A stretch of 64,000 nucleotides of DNA from Bacteroidota bacterium (GCA_016192035.1 JACPUW010000043.1:1-64000), one strand, 5' to 3'. Shown: positions 1-8,997, numbered from the stretch's first letter. Notes: a model not told the origin generated them from the letters alone. Program-made: numbers and translations.

Positions 1-68
1 CGTTGTTTTGAACATATAATATTCGCGTTTGCTTTGATGGTGTAAAAGTAGTCAAGTGAGCTCTTAAA

Positions 69-1406
69 ATGTTCCACGTGGAACACATGTTATTAACATT
101 CTGTGACTTGTGCGGGGCACGGACTTTTCGGAGTGGACTCTTTCTTTATGAGGTAAGGCAGTGCGTGGCTGAGCAATTTGGGGGTACACATAGGGTAGTG
201 GCAGAGATAGCCGCCATGCAGGGCAGCAAGCACCTGTACATGGAACTCATAGAGAAGCAGGGCGGCGAGACAAAGGCCAAAGTGCGCGCCAACTTATGGG
301 CCTATAACCGGTACCGCGTGCTGGGCCACTTTGAGCATGTAACCCGGGAAAGCCTCAAGCCTGGCATGAAGGTGCTGCTGGAGGTAGAAGTAGAATTTCA
401 CCTACAGTACGGGTTCAGCTTCACGGTGGTGAACATAGACCCTGCCTATACCCTGGGTGAATTTGAGCGGCAGAAACAACAGGCCATAGCGCGGCTACGT
501 GAAGAAGGATGGCTTGAAGCAAACAAACACTTGCCCCTGCCCCGTGTGATAAAAAGGGTGGCCGTGCTCACCTCGGCCACCGCTGCGGGTTACCAGGATT
601 TTCAACGGCAGATAGCGGAGAACGCTGCAGGCTATGCCTTTGATTTGGTGCTTTTTTCATGTCCGGTACAGGGCGAAAAGGCTCCCCAGGGCATCATGGA
701 AGCCCTTGACCTCATGGAGCGCGACAGCGCGGGCTTTGATGTGGTGGTGCTCATTCGGGGCGGGGGCTCGGTCATAGACCTGAGCTGTTTTGACAACTAT
801 GCCCTCAACCGCGCCATGGCCCAGAGCAGCTATCCCGTGATAACGGGCATAGGCCACGACCGCGACCAATGTGTGGCCGACCTGGTGGCACACACCGCAC
901 TTAAAACCCCAACGGCGGTAGCTGAAATGATCATAGGGCACAACGCGCTTTTTGAGCGCGACATGCTGGAGCTGGGAAATGAAATTGCCGCTAGGGCCAC
1001 GGATATGCTGGGGGAAGAAATGATTGGTTTGCAGCACATGGCACTTAAAATAAAACCTGTGGTACAGGGGCTTGCGCACACCCGGCACATGCTGCTCCAG
1101 GGCCAGGGCGGCAAGGTGAAACAGTGGGCCATGGCCTTGCTGGCGGCACAAGGACACCGTGTGGACAAAGCGGCGCACCGCATTCGCCATGTGGTGGCCC
1201 TTGGGCTGCAATCTGAACGTGAAAAACTGGAGCGGCGGCAAATACAGCTCCAAGCACTGGAGCCCAGCCGCTGGTTGTCAAGGGGATATACCATAAGTAT
1301 GGTAAACAACCTGCCCATAGGCAGCCAGGCCCTGGCCCTGGGCGACGAATTGACCACCATAAGCCAACACTACCGCATAACAAGTAAGATAACCCACATA
1401 GAATGA
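69..1406 (+). CDS. xseA: exodeoxyribonuclease VII large subunit
   Basis: Catalytic large subunit of exonuclease VII, which degrades single-stranded DNA to acid-insoluble oligonucleotides in the cytoplasm together with XseB. The N-terminal OB-fold region covers about residues 20-120 (LYMELIEK, then the FSFTVVNIDPAYTLGEF segment). The catalytic domain carries the family block RGGGSVIDL, then PVITGIGHDRD and KTPTAVAE. The total of 445 aa is usual for the family. The start is uncertain: the ATG at 69 lies inside a parS palindrome, another in-frame ATG is at 87, and homology really begins near FLYEVRQ (about residue 26). The stop overlaps the xseB start by 4 bp (ATGA), showing translational coupling. 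Confidence 0.95.
   Translation: MFHVEHMLLTFCDLCGARTFRSGLFLYEVRQCVAEQFGGTHRVVAEIAAMQGSKHLYMELIEKQGGETKAKVRANLWAYNRYRVLGHFEHVTRESLKPGMKVLLEVEVEFHLQYGFSFTVVNIDPAYTLGEFERQKQQAIARLREEGWLEANKHLPLPRVIKRVAVLTSATAAGYQDFQRQIAENAAGYAFDLVLFSCPVQGEKAPQGIMEALDLMERDSAGFDVVVLIRGGGSVIDLSCFDNYALNRAMAQSSYPVITGIGHDRDQCVADLVAHTALKTPTAVAEMIIGHNALFERDMLELGNEIAARATDMLGEEMIGLQHMALKIKPVVQGLAHTRHMLLQGQGGKVKQWAMALLAAQGHRVDKAAHRIRHVVALGLQSEREKLERRQIQLQALEPSRWLSRGYTISMVNNLPIGSQALALGDELTTISQHYRITSKITHIE
70..85. promoter_or_regulatory. parS: parS-like ParB-binding site
   Basis: The 16 bases TGTTCCACGTGGAACA form a perfect palindrome. They match the chromosomal parS consensus (TGTTnCACGTGnAACA), the centromere-like site bound by ParB. 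The site covers the upstream ATG of xseA, so either it is coding or xseA starts further downstream. No second copy was found by eye in the window, and parA and parB are not present. Bacterial parS sites usually lie in the origin-proximal part of the chromosome, so the window may be near oriC; that is inference. Confidence 0.75.
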
Positions 1407-1606
1407 GTAAGAAAGCATTTAGCTACGAGAAAGCGGAGCGCGAACTGCAAGACATACTGGCAGAACTGGAAGAAGGCACCATAGACATTGATCTATTGTC
1501 AAAAAAGGTGCAACGGGCATCGGAGCTCATAGCCCTCTGCCGTGACTACCTCCGCAAAACCCAAGAGGAGGTGGACATACTGCTTAATGAACTGGATGAC
1601 AATTAA
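1403..1606 (+). CDS. xseB: exodeoxyribonuclease VII small subunit
   Basis: Small subunit of exonuclease VII, 67 aa, within the usual 60-80 aa. It has the family signature: FSYEKAERELQDILAELEEG followed by a second helix (SKKVQRASELIALCRDYL), the helical hairpin that binds XseA. It begins within the last codon of xseA (4-bp ATGA overlap), so the two subunits are made from one message. Its stop lies only 11 bp from the stop of the convergent polysaccharide-lyase-like gene, and no terminator is visible between them. Confidence 0.93.
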   Translation: MSKKAFSYEKAERELQDILAELEEGTIDIDLLSKKVQRASELIALCRDYLRKTQEEVDILLNELDDN

Positions 1607-1617
1607 CAAACCTGGGG

Positions 1618-3879
1618 CTACTCCAGCACTTTATGGCCCCTGGCCTCAGAAACCCGCACCCGGCGGGCTTTCCAGGCATTGGCAGTGGGCGGGCCTCCCT
1701 GAGGCTGGTACTCATTGGTATTGTCAGCCTGGCGGTGCAGGGTCTTGCCCCTGTACTCCACCGCAGTGAGATTATGCGCCACACAGTGTACACTGTCGGC
1801 CATTAGCCACACGGTAGCCCTCTGCGCATCGGTGGCCCAGTGGCCAAACCACATAGATCCAGACGCGTAGGTATATCGGGGGCGTGGCCAGTCACGTGCT
1901 ACTTCGGCGTCCAGATCCACCTTATGGGCCAGGATTATGGTATCACCCTGGTTGGTTATGACCTGTACTGCCACACAGTTGGGGCCAGATTTCACCATGG
2001 CCACCGCTGCTGCGCGCTCGGCAGCCAATGCGTGAGCTTCAAGGGGAATAAGCACTGACACCAACACGGCGGGCTGGCCGGTCTTGGCGGGCCACTGGGC
2101 CATGTAGGCCAGGCTGCGCTCCCACTGCCTGTGGCGCACCATGCCACCGGCATGTACCACCGCATTGGGCTGGGGAAAAACCAGTAAGGCGCGGTGTGTT
2201 CCCGGATTATCCCATTTTTCTACCTGGTTATAGCGCATGGCCCAGTATCCGCTGCCGCTGTCCACCACCTGCTGGCCATGCCAGAGGGCGGCTGCCGTGG
2301 TAGGTTGGCCTTGGGCGGGCGGCCATACCAAGTCTATCACCACTATTTCACCGGTTTTTTTCAGGAAATCCACTATGCGGTGATGCACCATGCCCAGCTG
2401 TCCATGTATGGCCATCCGCAGGTGGTCCACGCAGGTGTTGTGGCCAAAGTCCACCATCTCGGTGCGCTGTGCTTGGTATAGGCCGTTGTTGGCCAGTGCT
2501 TTGAAAAAGGGCTGGGCCTGGGGCAGGTGGCCCGGGCGGGCTACCAGCCGGTTGTGAAAACGGTCAGCCCTAAACCGTCCGTGTTTTCCGCTGGGCAGTT
2601 GGTCGCGGTAACCGGCATCGTGCAGGAGCAGGCTGCCCTGGTGCAGCCAGCAGACCAGGCTTCCTTCGTCATTGTGGCCGTGGTGCGGTTTTTCATGTTC
2701 CACGCTTAGGGTACGGCTTATGTAGTTGGCAAAGTGCCCATTGTGTGCATCGGCATCCCTAAAATTGACCAGCGCGTAAGAAGACAAACTGTCCCAGCCG
2801 TTTCTAAACACCATTTTCTTCCCAACTGCCCCATCCAGTACCGGTCGGCTGCCGCCCGAAAGCTTGGTCAAGGGCAGGCAGGCATCAGCCCATAGGGCGG
2901 CTTCGCTCAGTTTCATGGCCAGGTCTATGTGGTGGCTGCCTTTTTTTCTGTTTCTCTCATATGCATCCCTGGCCACGGTGCGCATGGCAGGTGCTTGACA
3001 AGCCCGCGCCCCGGTCTCCATTATGGCAGGCAGCACCTGCCACCAGGCTTGCCACCAGCTATCGCCATAGTCGGGTATAAAGGAGGCCGGACTGTATAAT
3101 TCCTTGAAATAATGAAAGTAATAACTGATTTTTGGGTCAAGGGTGGCAATGGGTTGGCCCGAATAATTGGCGTACCCGCAGAGGGAATAGAGCCATATAG
3201 AGGCGTACATGCCGGCATCCTCCATGTTCCAGTTGGTGAGGTTGTCGTGTAGAATGGCCTGTCCCTGGCGGCGCCACTGGGGGGCATTGGGGTGCCCAGG
3301 TATGGCCCGGGCAGTGAGCAGGAGCCCCTCAGCCCTAAGCATGGCCCGGTTCATGGGGCCAAATTCTTGGGTAGCCAGGGTAAAATTGGCGCTGCTGGCC
3401 AGTGATGCGGTTATGGCCTGCCGTTCTGCACGGGTGCAGGGGGCATGGGCCAGCACTACCTCTGCTGCTCGCGCATATTTGGGCAGGGTAAAAAAATTGG
3501 GCACCACGGGCATGCCATGGGCATATTCTACCCTTTGGGCACTGTCATGCGGCAGGTATTCGCGGTAGCGCACCAGGATAGTTTTGGCCACTTCCAGGTA
3601 TTTATTGCCTTGGCCCATAGCGTACAAGTTGGCACATAGGGCCGCCAGATATACCTCCGAAACACCTGGGGTATAGCTTCCATCTAGCGCTGTCACAGGT
3701 GCTTGTCGCCATTTGGCCAGAAAGTGGTCCAGTGAGTCCGCGTAGTGGTTGGCCGTGCGCAGGGCGTAGCCCATATAAGCTTCGCTCCCGTGGGTACAAG
3801 TATGGGGAGTTTTTTGACATGAATAGGCCATTACCAATAGGAATAAGGGCCAAGCCCCAAGACGTACATGCGCAATCAT
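1618..3879 (-). CDS. heparinase II/III-like lipoprotein
   Basis: Predicted surface or periplasmic lipoprotein related to heparinase II/III-type polysaccharide lyases. The chosen ATG at 3879 gives a lipoprotein signal (hydrophobic run, then lipobox AYSC at about residues 18-21); the longer frame would run into the neighbouring gene. The first ~350 residues are helical with many W/Y residues (alpha/alpha toroid-like, e.g. DYGDSWWQAWWQVLP). Then comes the block SVEHEKPHHGHNDEGSLV...LLHDAGYRD, which looks like the His/Asn/Tyr region of the lyase beta-sandwich. About 753 aa is normal for the family. The substrate cannot be told from sequence, and no other lyase or SusCD pair lies next to it, so it is not in a classical utilisation locus. 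An alginate-lyase-like activity is equally possible. Confidence 0.72.
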   Translation of the reverse strand: MIAHVRLGAWPLFLLVMAYSCQKTPHTCTHGSEAYMGYALRTANHYADSLDHFLAKWRQAPVTALDGSYTPGVSEVYLAALCANLYAMGQGNKYLEVAKTILVRYREYLPHDSAQRVEYAHGMPVVPNFFTLPKYARAAEVVLAHAPCTRAERQAITASLASSANFTLATQEFGPMNRAMLRAEGLLLTARAIPGHPNAPQWRRQGQAILHDNLTNWNMEDAGMYASIWLYSLCGYANYSGQPIATLDPKISYYFHYFKELYSPASFIPDYGDSWWQAWWQVLPAIMETGARACQAPAMRTVARDAYERNRKKGSHHIDLAMKLSEAALWADACLPLTKLSGGSRPVLDGAVGKKMVFRNGWDSLSSYALVNFRDADAHNGHFANYISRTLSVEHEKPHHGHNDEGSLVCWLHQGSLLLHDAGYRDQLPSGKHGRFRADRFHNRLVARPGHLPQAQPFFKALANNGLYQAQRTEMVDFGHNTCVDHLRMAIHGQLGMVHHRIVDFLKKTGEIVVIDLVWPPAQGQPTTAAALWHGQQVVDSGSGYWAMRYNQVEKWDNPGTHRALLVFPQPNAVVHAGGMVRHRQWERSLAYMAQWPAKTGQPAVLVSVLIPLEAHALAAERAAAVAMVKSGPNCVAVQVITNQGDTIILAHKVDLDAEVARDWPRPRYTYASGSMWFGHWATDAQRATVWLMADSVHCVAHNLTAVEYRGKTLHRQADNTNEYQPQGGPPTANAWKARRVRVSEARGHKVLE

Positions 3880-3947
3880 GGGGGCCAACATACAATTTAT
3901 TTGGCAAAAAGAATTGTACAATAAGGCTTTAGGAATGGGGCGCCTGC

Positions 3948-4556
3948 TCAGAGGGCTTGCCAATAGGCCCCTGGCGAAAAGGTGCACACTTCAGGCAGGC
4001 CCGGCATACAGTTAAGTTCAAATCCCCCACGGTCATGGAGTGCCAAACGGTAGCCCAAGTCCAGGCCGTGCCACACAAACTTGGTTTGCCACTGGCGGGT
4101 ATTTCCTTTCAGTTCAAAGAGCCCATCATCGCGGTACTGGGGCAGGGCTGTCCACGCATGTCGGTAGAACCAAACGGGCCCCAGGGTAGCGCCCACATAC
4201 TGCCGGCTGTGGTCAAATGACTGCCATAGGCTTAGGCCCAATTGGGTTACGCCAAGGAATTTTCCGGCACAGTCGCTGGGTATGAGCGCTTGGTTGAGCC
4301 GTATGGCCAAGAGTGGGTTTACCTTGAATTCCAATCCGATGACCAATCCCTGTGTCAGGGCCAGGTATCCGTTTTTGTCCAACTTTTGCCTGTATAGGTG
4401 CACGTTTTGTCCCCGCTTGAGGTGGGCAGCCAGCCCCATCCATTTGATGCCAATATGCAAGTGTCCTGGGGTTTGACACTGGCCTTGCGGGCTGGTCAAA
4501 TGCAATAAAATCAATAGTATGCCACATAGCCTTACAGCGAAACCTACACCAATCAT
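3948..4556 (-). CDS. putative outer-membrane protein, unknown function
   Basis: 202 aa with an N-terminal hydrophobic signal (VRLCGILLILLHLTSPQGQ). The rest alternates polar and hydrophobic residues with many aromatic ends (GPVWFYRHAW, WHGLDLGYRLAL), consistent with a small beta-barrel or beta-rich periplasmic protein. I do not recognise the family. Same strand as, and 68 bp upstream of, the lyase-like lipoprotein, so the two may be co-transcribed. Confidence 0.55.
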   Translation of the reverse strand: MIGVGFAVRLCGILLILLHLTSPQGQCQTPGHLHIGIKWMGLAAHLKRGQNVHLYRQKLDKNGYLALTQGLVIGLEFKVNPLLAIRLNQALIPSDCAGKFLGVTQLGLSLWQSFDHSRQYVGATLGPVWFYRHAWTALPQYRDDGLFELKGNTRQWQTKFVWHGLDLGYRLALHDRGGFELNCMPGLPEVCTFSPGAYWQAL

Positions 4557-4603
4557 GGGGCTAACTTAGCATATACCCAGGCAGAAATTGCGATGCAAGA
4601 CAA

Positions 4604-4681
4604 CAGCCCAGGCCAACCCACATCCAGCCCAGGCACACTGCATGTGCCAAGCATTGAGGAAGGAAGGTAGGCCTGGGCTGG
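4604..4681. other. spacer with competing inverted repeats
   Basis: The spacer between two minus-strand genes holds one right arm, GGCCTGGGCTGG (4670-4681), that can pair with either of two left arms: CAGCCCAGGCC (4604-4614, 11 bp perfect) or CCAGCCCAGGC (4624-4634, 11 bp perfect). Between them GGCACA-ctgca-TGTGCC (4632-4648) forms a third, smaller hairpin overlapping the second left arm. On the transcript of the upstream gene these structures are mutually exclusive. No run of U follows, so it is not a standard terminator. It could be an attenuator or mRNA-stabilising structure, or simply a repeat. Confidence 0.5.
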
Positions 4682-4703
4682 GACGGCAAGGGTGCGGGTT
4701 CGG

Positions 4704-6380
4704 TTATTCGAACTTCAACTTATAGAACCATAGGTTTTTACCCTTTTTATCGGAACCAAAGTAGAAATACACATTGTCTTCCAAATGGTGCACGGGGAAG
4801 TTGTCGTCCAAAAAGTAATCGCGGTCACCGGCCTCAAGGAATTCGCCCATGGCAAGTCCGTCGTTTGACATGCGTGAGATGCGCGGGTAATAAAGGATCC
4901 TGCTGGTTTCGCCCCGTTTTTTGGCGCCGGCCACCTCATATACCGTCCAATAGACCCCGTTATTGGAGGGTGAGTCAAAGAAATTGTGTTCGGTAGGGCT
5001 AAACTCGTTGTAGTCATTCTTGTCGCGTTTGGCAGTGGCGTAGTTGGCAATGAGCTTACCCTGGTTGTTGAATACCAGGCTCACTATGTCGCCATACCCT
5101 TTTTTGGTGTCGTATTTCTGCCCTGCTACCAGCAGGTTGCCGTTGCTTGCCACGTGGAATCCCTGTATTTTCAGGTTGCCCGATGTATAAGGCTTTCCTT
5201 TCTTTTCGCCGGCTATGGTCTTGTATGAGGCTTTGAATTCGTCCATATTGGTCCGCGATACCCATTCTATCTTATTGTTGTTCAATTTCATGATTTGGTA
5301 TCCCGTGGGTTTTGAAGCATATGCCGAGAAATTGATGCCCTGCACGTACATGGCCAGGCCCACAATGCTTTTTTCGGTGATTTTGTATTTGGTAGAAAGG
5401 CCCTGGATGTAGATGTCATCGTCCACCTCCACTATGTCGTCTATAAGCCAGGCATACTCATCGGGCGCGTCAAAGGTGGTACGGGTGGTCACATTGGTGC
5501 TGTAGTCCACCTCCAGGTATTCATACTTTTGGTCGGCACGGTGAAACACATAGGCCATGTTTCCGCTGAGCAGGGGTTTTTTCATTATGGGCACGGCCAC
5601 CACGGGGAAATCCAGTTTGGTTTCTTGGAGAAGTTCAATTGATTCTGCGCTAAACTTTTGTATCACATAGTGTTTGCCGGTTTCTGCATCGGGGCGGTTT
5701 TTTTCGCTCAACATGCCCATGATCACCACGTCGCCATTGTTGCCGTCTATCAATTTGCGGGCATTGGCGCTCAGGTTTTGGCCGTATTCGGTATAGCCAA
5801 AGTGGGCCTGCGAATAGGATTTTAGCCGACGGTATTCCAGCATATCGTTTTTTGACCAGAAATTCACCAACTTGATTTTTTCCCCTGCTTCGCCTTTGGG
5901 CCTCACCCGGTCTTCTATTTTAAACTTGTTGTCGCAGTAGCCGGTATTTAAATTGGTGTACCAAATAATTTGGCCCTTTTTAAACACTACCTGTCCGGTG
6001 GCCCAGTTAGGCTCTACGGTGAGCAGGGGCTCGCTGTTTTCATTGCAGTCACTGCCAAATAACGATAGCTTGATTTTGTACTTGGTCTTTACCTTATCTA
6101 TTTCTTCTTCAATATTTTCTGATTTTATAAAATTGAAATCATAGTCAAAATAAGCCACTTCGCCCTTCACCTTTTTTCCTGTTGATTTGGTTAGGAAAAA
6201 CAAAATGATTTGCTTGTTTTCCTGGTCCACGGTCATTTCGGCCAGGTTGGCTATGTTGGCCTTGCCCGAAGGGTCAAATGTGGCCTCCTTTAGGAGTTCT
6301 TGCCCGGATAAGGGGCTCACCCATATGCATGATAACAATGTCACTGCCAGTGCGCTGAATGTTTGTAATATGCGTTTCAT
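4704..6380 (-). CDS. secreted protein of unknown function
   Basis: 558 aa with a Sec signal peptide (MKRILQTFSALAVTLLSCIWVSPLSGQ, cleavage likely after SGQ). The mature part is beta-rich with repeated stretches of the kind 'value - compare - report' (e.g. GNLLVAGQKYD, VYFYFGSDKKGKNLW), suggestive of a propeller or WD-like fold, but I recognise no named domain. It lacks a T9SS C-terminal domain; the protein ends KLKFE. Charged and lysine-rich compared with its neighbours. It has its own promoter box upstream (TACATTTG, 6406-6413, minus). Confidence 0.6.
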   Translation of the reverse strand: MKRILQTFSALAVTLLSCIWVSPLSGQELLKEATFDPSGKANIANLAEMTVDQENKQIILFFLTKSTGKKVKGEVAYFDYDFNFIKSENIEEEIDKVKTKYKIKLSLFGSDCNENSEPLLTVEPNWATGQVVFKKGQIIWYTNLNTGYCDNKFKIEDRVRPKGEAGEKIKLVNFWSKNDMLEYRRLKSYSQAHFGYTEYGQNLSANARKLIDGNNGDVVIMGMLSEKNRPDAETGKHYVIQKFSAESIELLQETKLDFPVVAVPIMKKPLLSGNMAYVFHRADQKYEYLEVDYSTNVTTRTTFDAPDEYAWLIDDIVEVDDDIYIQGLSTKYKITEKSIVGLAMYVQGINFSAYASKPTGYQIMKLNNNKIEWVSRTNMDEFKASYKTIAGEKKGKPYTSGNLKIQGFHVASNGNLLVAGQKYDTKKGYGDIVSLVFNNQGKLIANYATAKRDKNDYNEFSPTEHNFFDSPSNNGVYWTVYEVAGAKKRGETSRILYYPRISRMSNDGLAMGEFLEAGDRDYFLDDNFPVHHLEDNVYFYFGSDKKGKNLWFYKLKFE

Positions 6381-6405
6381 GTTCTACACTTTTAGGTTAT
6401 GGGTA

Positions 6406-6440
6406 CAAATGTATTTTTGGCCCCGGGCGGCAGGGCCAAA
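6406..6440 (-). promoter_or_regulatory. Bacteroidota-type promoter
   Basis: Read on the minus strand, TTTG (6437-6440) is followed after 23 bp by TACATTTG (6406-6413), matching the Bacteroidota sigma-A pattern TTTG-N17-23-TAnnTTTG. The start codon of the secreted protein lies 25 bp further on, at 6380. Confidence 0.55.
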
Positions 6441-6517
6441 TACGCCCCAAATGGCTATTTATGGGAAACATTTACGGTTAAATACGTAAGGAAAAGGCTG
6501 GCGGGATAGGATACTTG

Positions 6518-7930
6518 CTATACCGCACGCAGTTTCCACCTGCCCCGCCTAAAGAGGGCCACGCTCACCACGGCGTGTATGCTGTGGCAAAGGGAAATAC
6601 ACACCAACACGCCCAGAAGTCCCATGTGGAAATACTCCATGAGCAAAAAAGCAAGGGGAACCTGCAGCCCCCAGAACACCACCAAATTGATTATGGTGGG
6701 GGTATAGGTATCACCTGCTCCGTTAAAGGCCTGCTGCACCACCATGCCAAAGGCAAAAAAGAGGTAGCCCAGGCAAACGGTGCGCAGGGTAAGGGAGGCC
6801 AGACGGACCACCTCTGGCTCATTGGTGAAAAAAGTTTGGACGATATAGTTTGAAGCCAAGTAGAACATCACGCTTACAATGACAAGAAAGCCAGCGTTGT
6901 AATAAGCTGACCGCCATACGCTGGCCTGAGCGCGTTCGGGCTGTTTGGCGCCAAGGTTTTGGCCCACCAAGGCAGCGGCAGCCTGTGCCAGGCCCCAAGA
7001 AGGCAATAAGGTAAAAGCAATGATGCGAAACCCAATGGTATAGCCCGCCACACTCTGCGTGCCCAGGGCGGAAATAAATCGGATAAGCACCAGCCAGCTG
7101 GCCGACTCAATTAGGAACTGACCAATGCCACCCAGTGATATCTTTAGTAGGTTCAGCACGGTTTCTACATGCAATCTGGCCTGTTTAATTCCAATTTGCA
7201 ATGTCCCTTTGCCCAAGAAAAGGTAATAAAACTGCACTAATACGGCTATGCCCCGTCCCGTGGTGGTGGCTATGGCTGCCCCTTTCACCCCCAAGGCCGG
7301 TATGGGGCCCAGGCCAAAAATTAATATCGGGTCCAGCACTATGTTGAGGCCGTTGGCCAGTAGAAGCACCCGCATGGCGATGGCCGAATCACCTGCCCCG
7401 CGAAAGGCACCATTGATGATAAACAACAACATAATGACCACATTGCTGCCAAATATCCATTGGGTATATCCCAATCCCTCTTCAATCACGCCAACTTCGG
7501 CGTCCATAAGCGCCAAGACCTGCCTGGCGAAAAGGATGCCGACACCACCCAATACCAGCCCTACCACCACGCCCACCCATATGGCCTGAAAGGCGGCCCT
7601 GCTTGCGGCGGCCTTGTCTTTTTCGCCCACGCGCCGCGACACCACGGCCGTGGCGGCCATAGAAATACCTATGGCTATGGAATACACAATGAACATCACG
7701 CTCTCGGTGAGCCCCACCGTGGCTATGGCATTGGAACCCAGTTTGCTCACATACATCATATCCACTACCGCAAAGAGCCCTTCGCCCATCATTTCTATAA
7801 CCACTGGAAGGGAAAGCATAAAAATGGCCTTGTCAATGCTGCCGGTGGTGTATTCCTTTTCTTGGGCTGATAGGGCTTCTTTAATATGTCCTATCCATTT
7901 TCGCAATTGTCGGGCTATGCGTTCTGCCAT
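6518..7930 (-). CDS. MATE family multidrug/sodium antiporter
   Basis: Inner-membrane transporter of the MATE family, which exports cationic drugs or metabolites in exchange for Na+ or H+. 470 aa with two homologous MatE halves of about six hydrophobic segments each. Visible family features are IDKAIFMLSLPVVIEMMGEGLF at the first helix, the loop GLTESVMFIVYSIAIGISMAATAVVSRRVGEKD, and FRGAGDSAIA in the first half matched by FNGAGDTYTPTIINL in the second. An additional amphipathic N-terminus of about 30 residues precedes helix 1. Monocistronic by appearance; the upstream spacer is long and divergent. Confidence 0.92.
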   Translation of the reverse strand: MAERIARQLRKWIGHIKEALSAQEKEYTTGSIDKAIFMLSLPVVIEMMGEGLFAVVDMMYVSKLGSNAIATVGLTESVMFIVYSIAIGISMAATAVVSRRVGEKDKAAASRAAFQAIWVGVVVGLVLGGVGILFARQVLALMDAEVGVIEEGLGYTQWIFGSNVVIMLLFIINGAFRGAGDSAIAMRVLLLANGLNIVLDPILIFGLGPIPALGVKGAAIATTTGRGIAVLVQFYYLFLGKGTLQIGIKQARLHVETVLNLLKISLGGIGQFLIESASWLVLIRFISALGTQSVAGYTIGFRIIAFTLLPSWGLAQAAAALVGQNLGAKQPERAQASVWRSAYYNAGFLVIVSVMFYLASNYIVQTFFTNEPEVVRLASLTLRTVCLGYLFFAFGMVVQQAFNGAGDTYTPTIINLVVFWGLQVPLAFLLMEYFHMGLLGVLVCISLCHSIHAVVSVALFRRGRWKLRAV

Positions 7931-8376
7931 ATATCTTGGGCTGGTTATGTGGGGAATGTGTTCGACAAAAGGGGAGGTTGGTTTGCCTGTGCCTTACAAT
8001 ATGCTGCGCGTGAAGGGGCGCAATATTAGTTTATCAACTTGATATTGAGTATGAAAAAAAAGAAAAATTATTGAGTGATTGGGGCAAGGGGTTACGCCTA
8101 ACCCACACCGATGTACCCGTGAGGTTCGCTTGGGCTCAAACCATGGCCTTTGTAATCATGCTCCTTGTGAAGTAAGGTATGAGGGCTTGTTTTGGTGCGC
8201 CCAACAGGGATACTGATGGCAGTGGGACAAATGAATTTACACGGAATCCAGTCCTGAAATGGAGAATAAACCCATTAGTGTTCAATGTAATAAGTTTTAT
8301 TTGAATTCGGCATAGCCTATGGGCTAAAGTGAACTATAAACAAGTATTGCCCATATTGCCACGCAAAGCGTGACGC
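7931..8376. other. divergent intergenic region
   Basis: 446 bp between the MATE gene (minus) and the acyltransferase (plus). No open frame with protein-like content and no tRNA-like cloverleaf was found. It has an A-rich stretch around 8050-8075. A short hairpin CACGC-aaa-GCGTG (8360-8372) sits directly before the acyltransferase ATG and may affect its translation. I could not place a convincing TAnnTTTG box for either gene. Confidence 0.5.
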
Positions 8377-8943
8377 ATGCACCACAAACAGCAAATGGAA
8401 TTGATCGGATCCCTGTTTCCACGGTTGATTCACGGAACCGCGAGAGTGGAGAAAATAAAGGTAAATACTTTGCTACCTGCTGCTGCCTACTGGTACAAGC
8501 TGCGAAATCCCTGGACCATGTTGTGGCGGGGAGCCATGCAAGAGTTGGTGAAAAAATTGCCTCCCTGTGGGCTAAAAAACTCCCTTTATAGGTTCATGGG
8601 CATTACCATGGGCAAAAACGTAGTGATTTTTCCCAATGCCGATCTGAGCGTATCGCTGGGCGAGTTGGTTACCATAGGCAACCATGTGGTGATAGGCATG
8701 CATGCCGCGCTGGTGGTAGAGGCGCTCACCACCGATAGCATCAAACTGGGAAAGATACATATAGGCGACAGGGCAGTGGTAGGAGGCAGGTCATACGTGG
8801 GCCCCGGGGTGATTGTGGGTCCCGGGGCAATCATAGCCAATGGGGCCAGGGTGGTAAAAGACGTGCCAGCGGGCCAGGTGGTAGGGGGTGTGCCAGCAAG
8901 ACGAATCACAGACACTCTTGCGCCGCCCGCAATGGGCACATGA
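8377..8943 (+). CDS. left-handed beta-helix (hexapeptide) acyltransferase
   Basis: 188 aa. The C-terminal ~110 residues are hexapeptide repeats (VVIFPNADLSVSLGELVTIG, IHIGDRAVVGG, VGPGVIVGPGAIIANGARVV) ending in VPAGQVVGGVPARRI, the hallmark close of CysE/LacA/NodL-type O-acetyltransferases that use acetyl-CoA. The N-terminal 65 residues are helical and do not resemble the CysE N-domain, so a sugar or glycan acetyltransferase is more likely than serine acetyltransferase. The ATG at 8377 is the first in frame. The acceptor is unknown; the small downstream gene follows after 54 bp. Confidence 0.78.
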   Translation: MHHKQQMELIGSLFPRLIHGTARVEKIKVNTLLPAAAYWYKLRNPWTMLWRGAMQELVKKLPPCGLKNSLYRFMGITMGKNVVIFPNADLSVSLGELVTIGNHVVIGMHAALVVEALTTDSIKLGKIHIGDRAVVGGRSYVGPGVIVGPGAIIANGARVVKDVPAGQVVGGVPARRITDTLAPPAMGT

Positions 8944-8997
8944 CAAGGCCAATCCATTGTGATACAGGGTGTATTTTTGACAATAAATAAAAAAGCA

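Noticed and set aside
657-1383. Long minus-strand open frames antisense to xseA
   Set aside because: They lie fully opposite a clear xseA, have no domain, and show low-complexity composition expected from the reverse strand of a G+C-rich codon pattern.
5140-5160. CCACGTGG core inside the 4704-6380 gene as a second parS
   Set aside because: Only the central eight bases match; both outer arms fail the parS consensus.
8050-8075. ATG followed by lysine codons and a stop (7 codons) as a leader peptide
   Set aside because: Too short and simple; no hairpins around it to suggest attenuation.
7931-8376. tRNA-like GGTTCGCTT stretch
   Set aside because: No acceptor stem or anticodon arm can be drawn around it.
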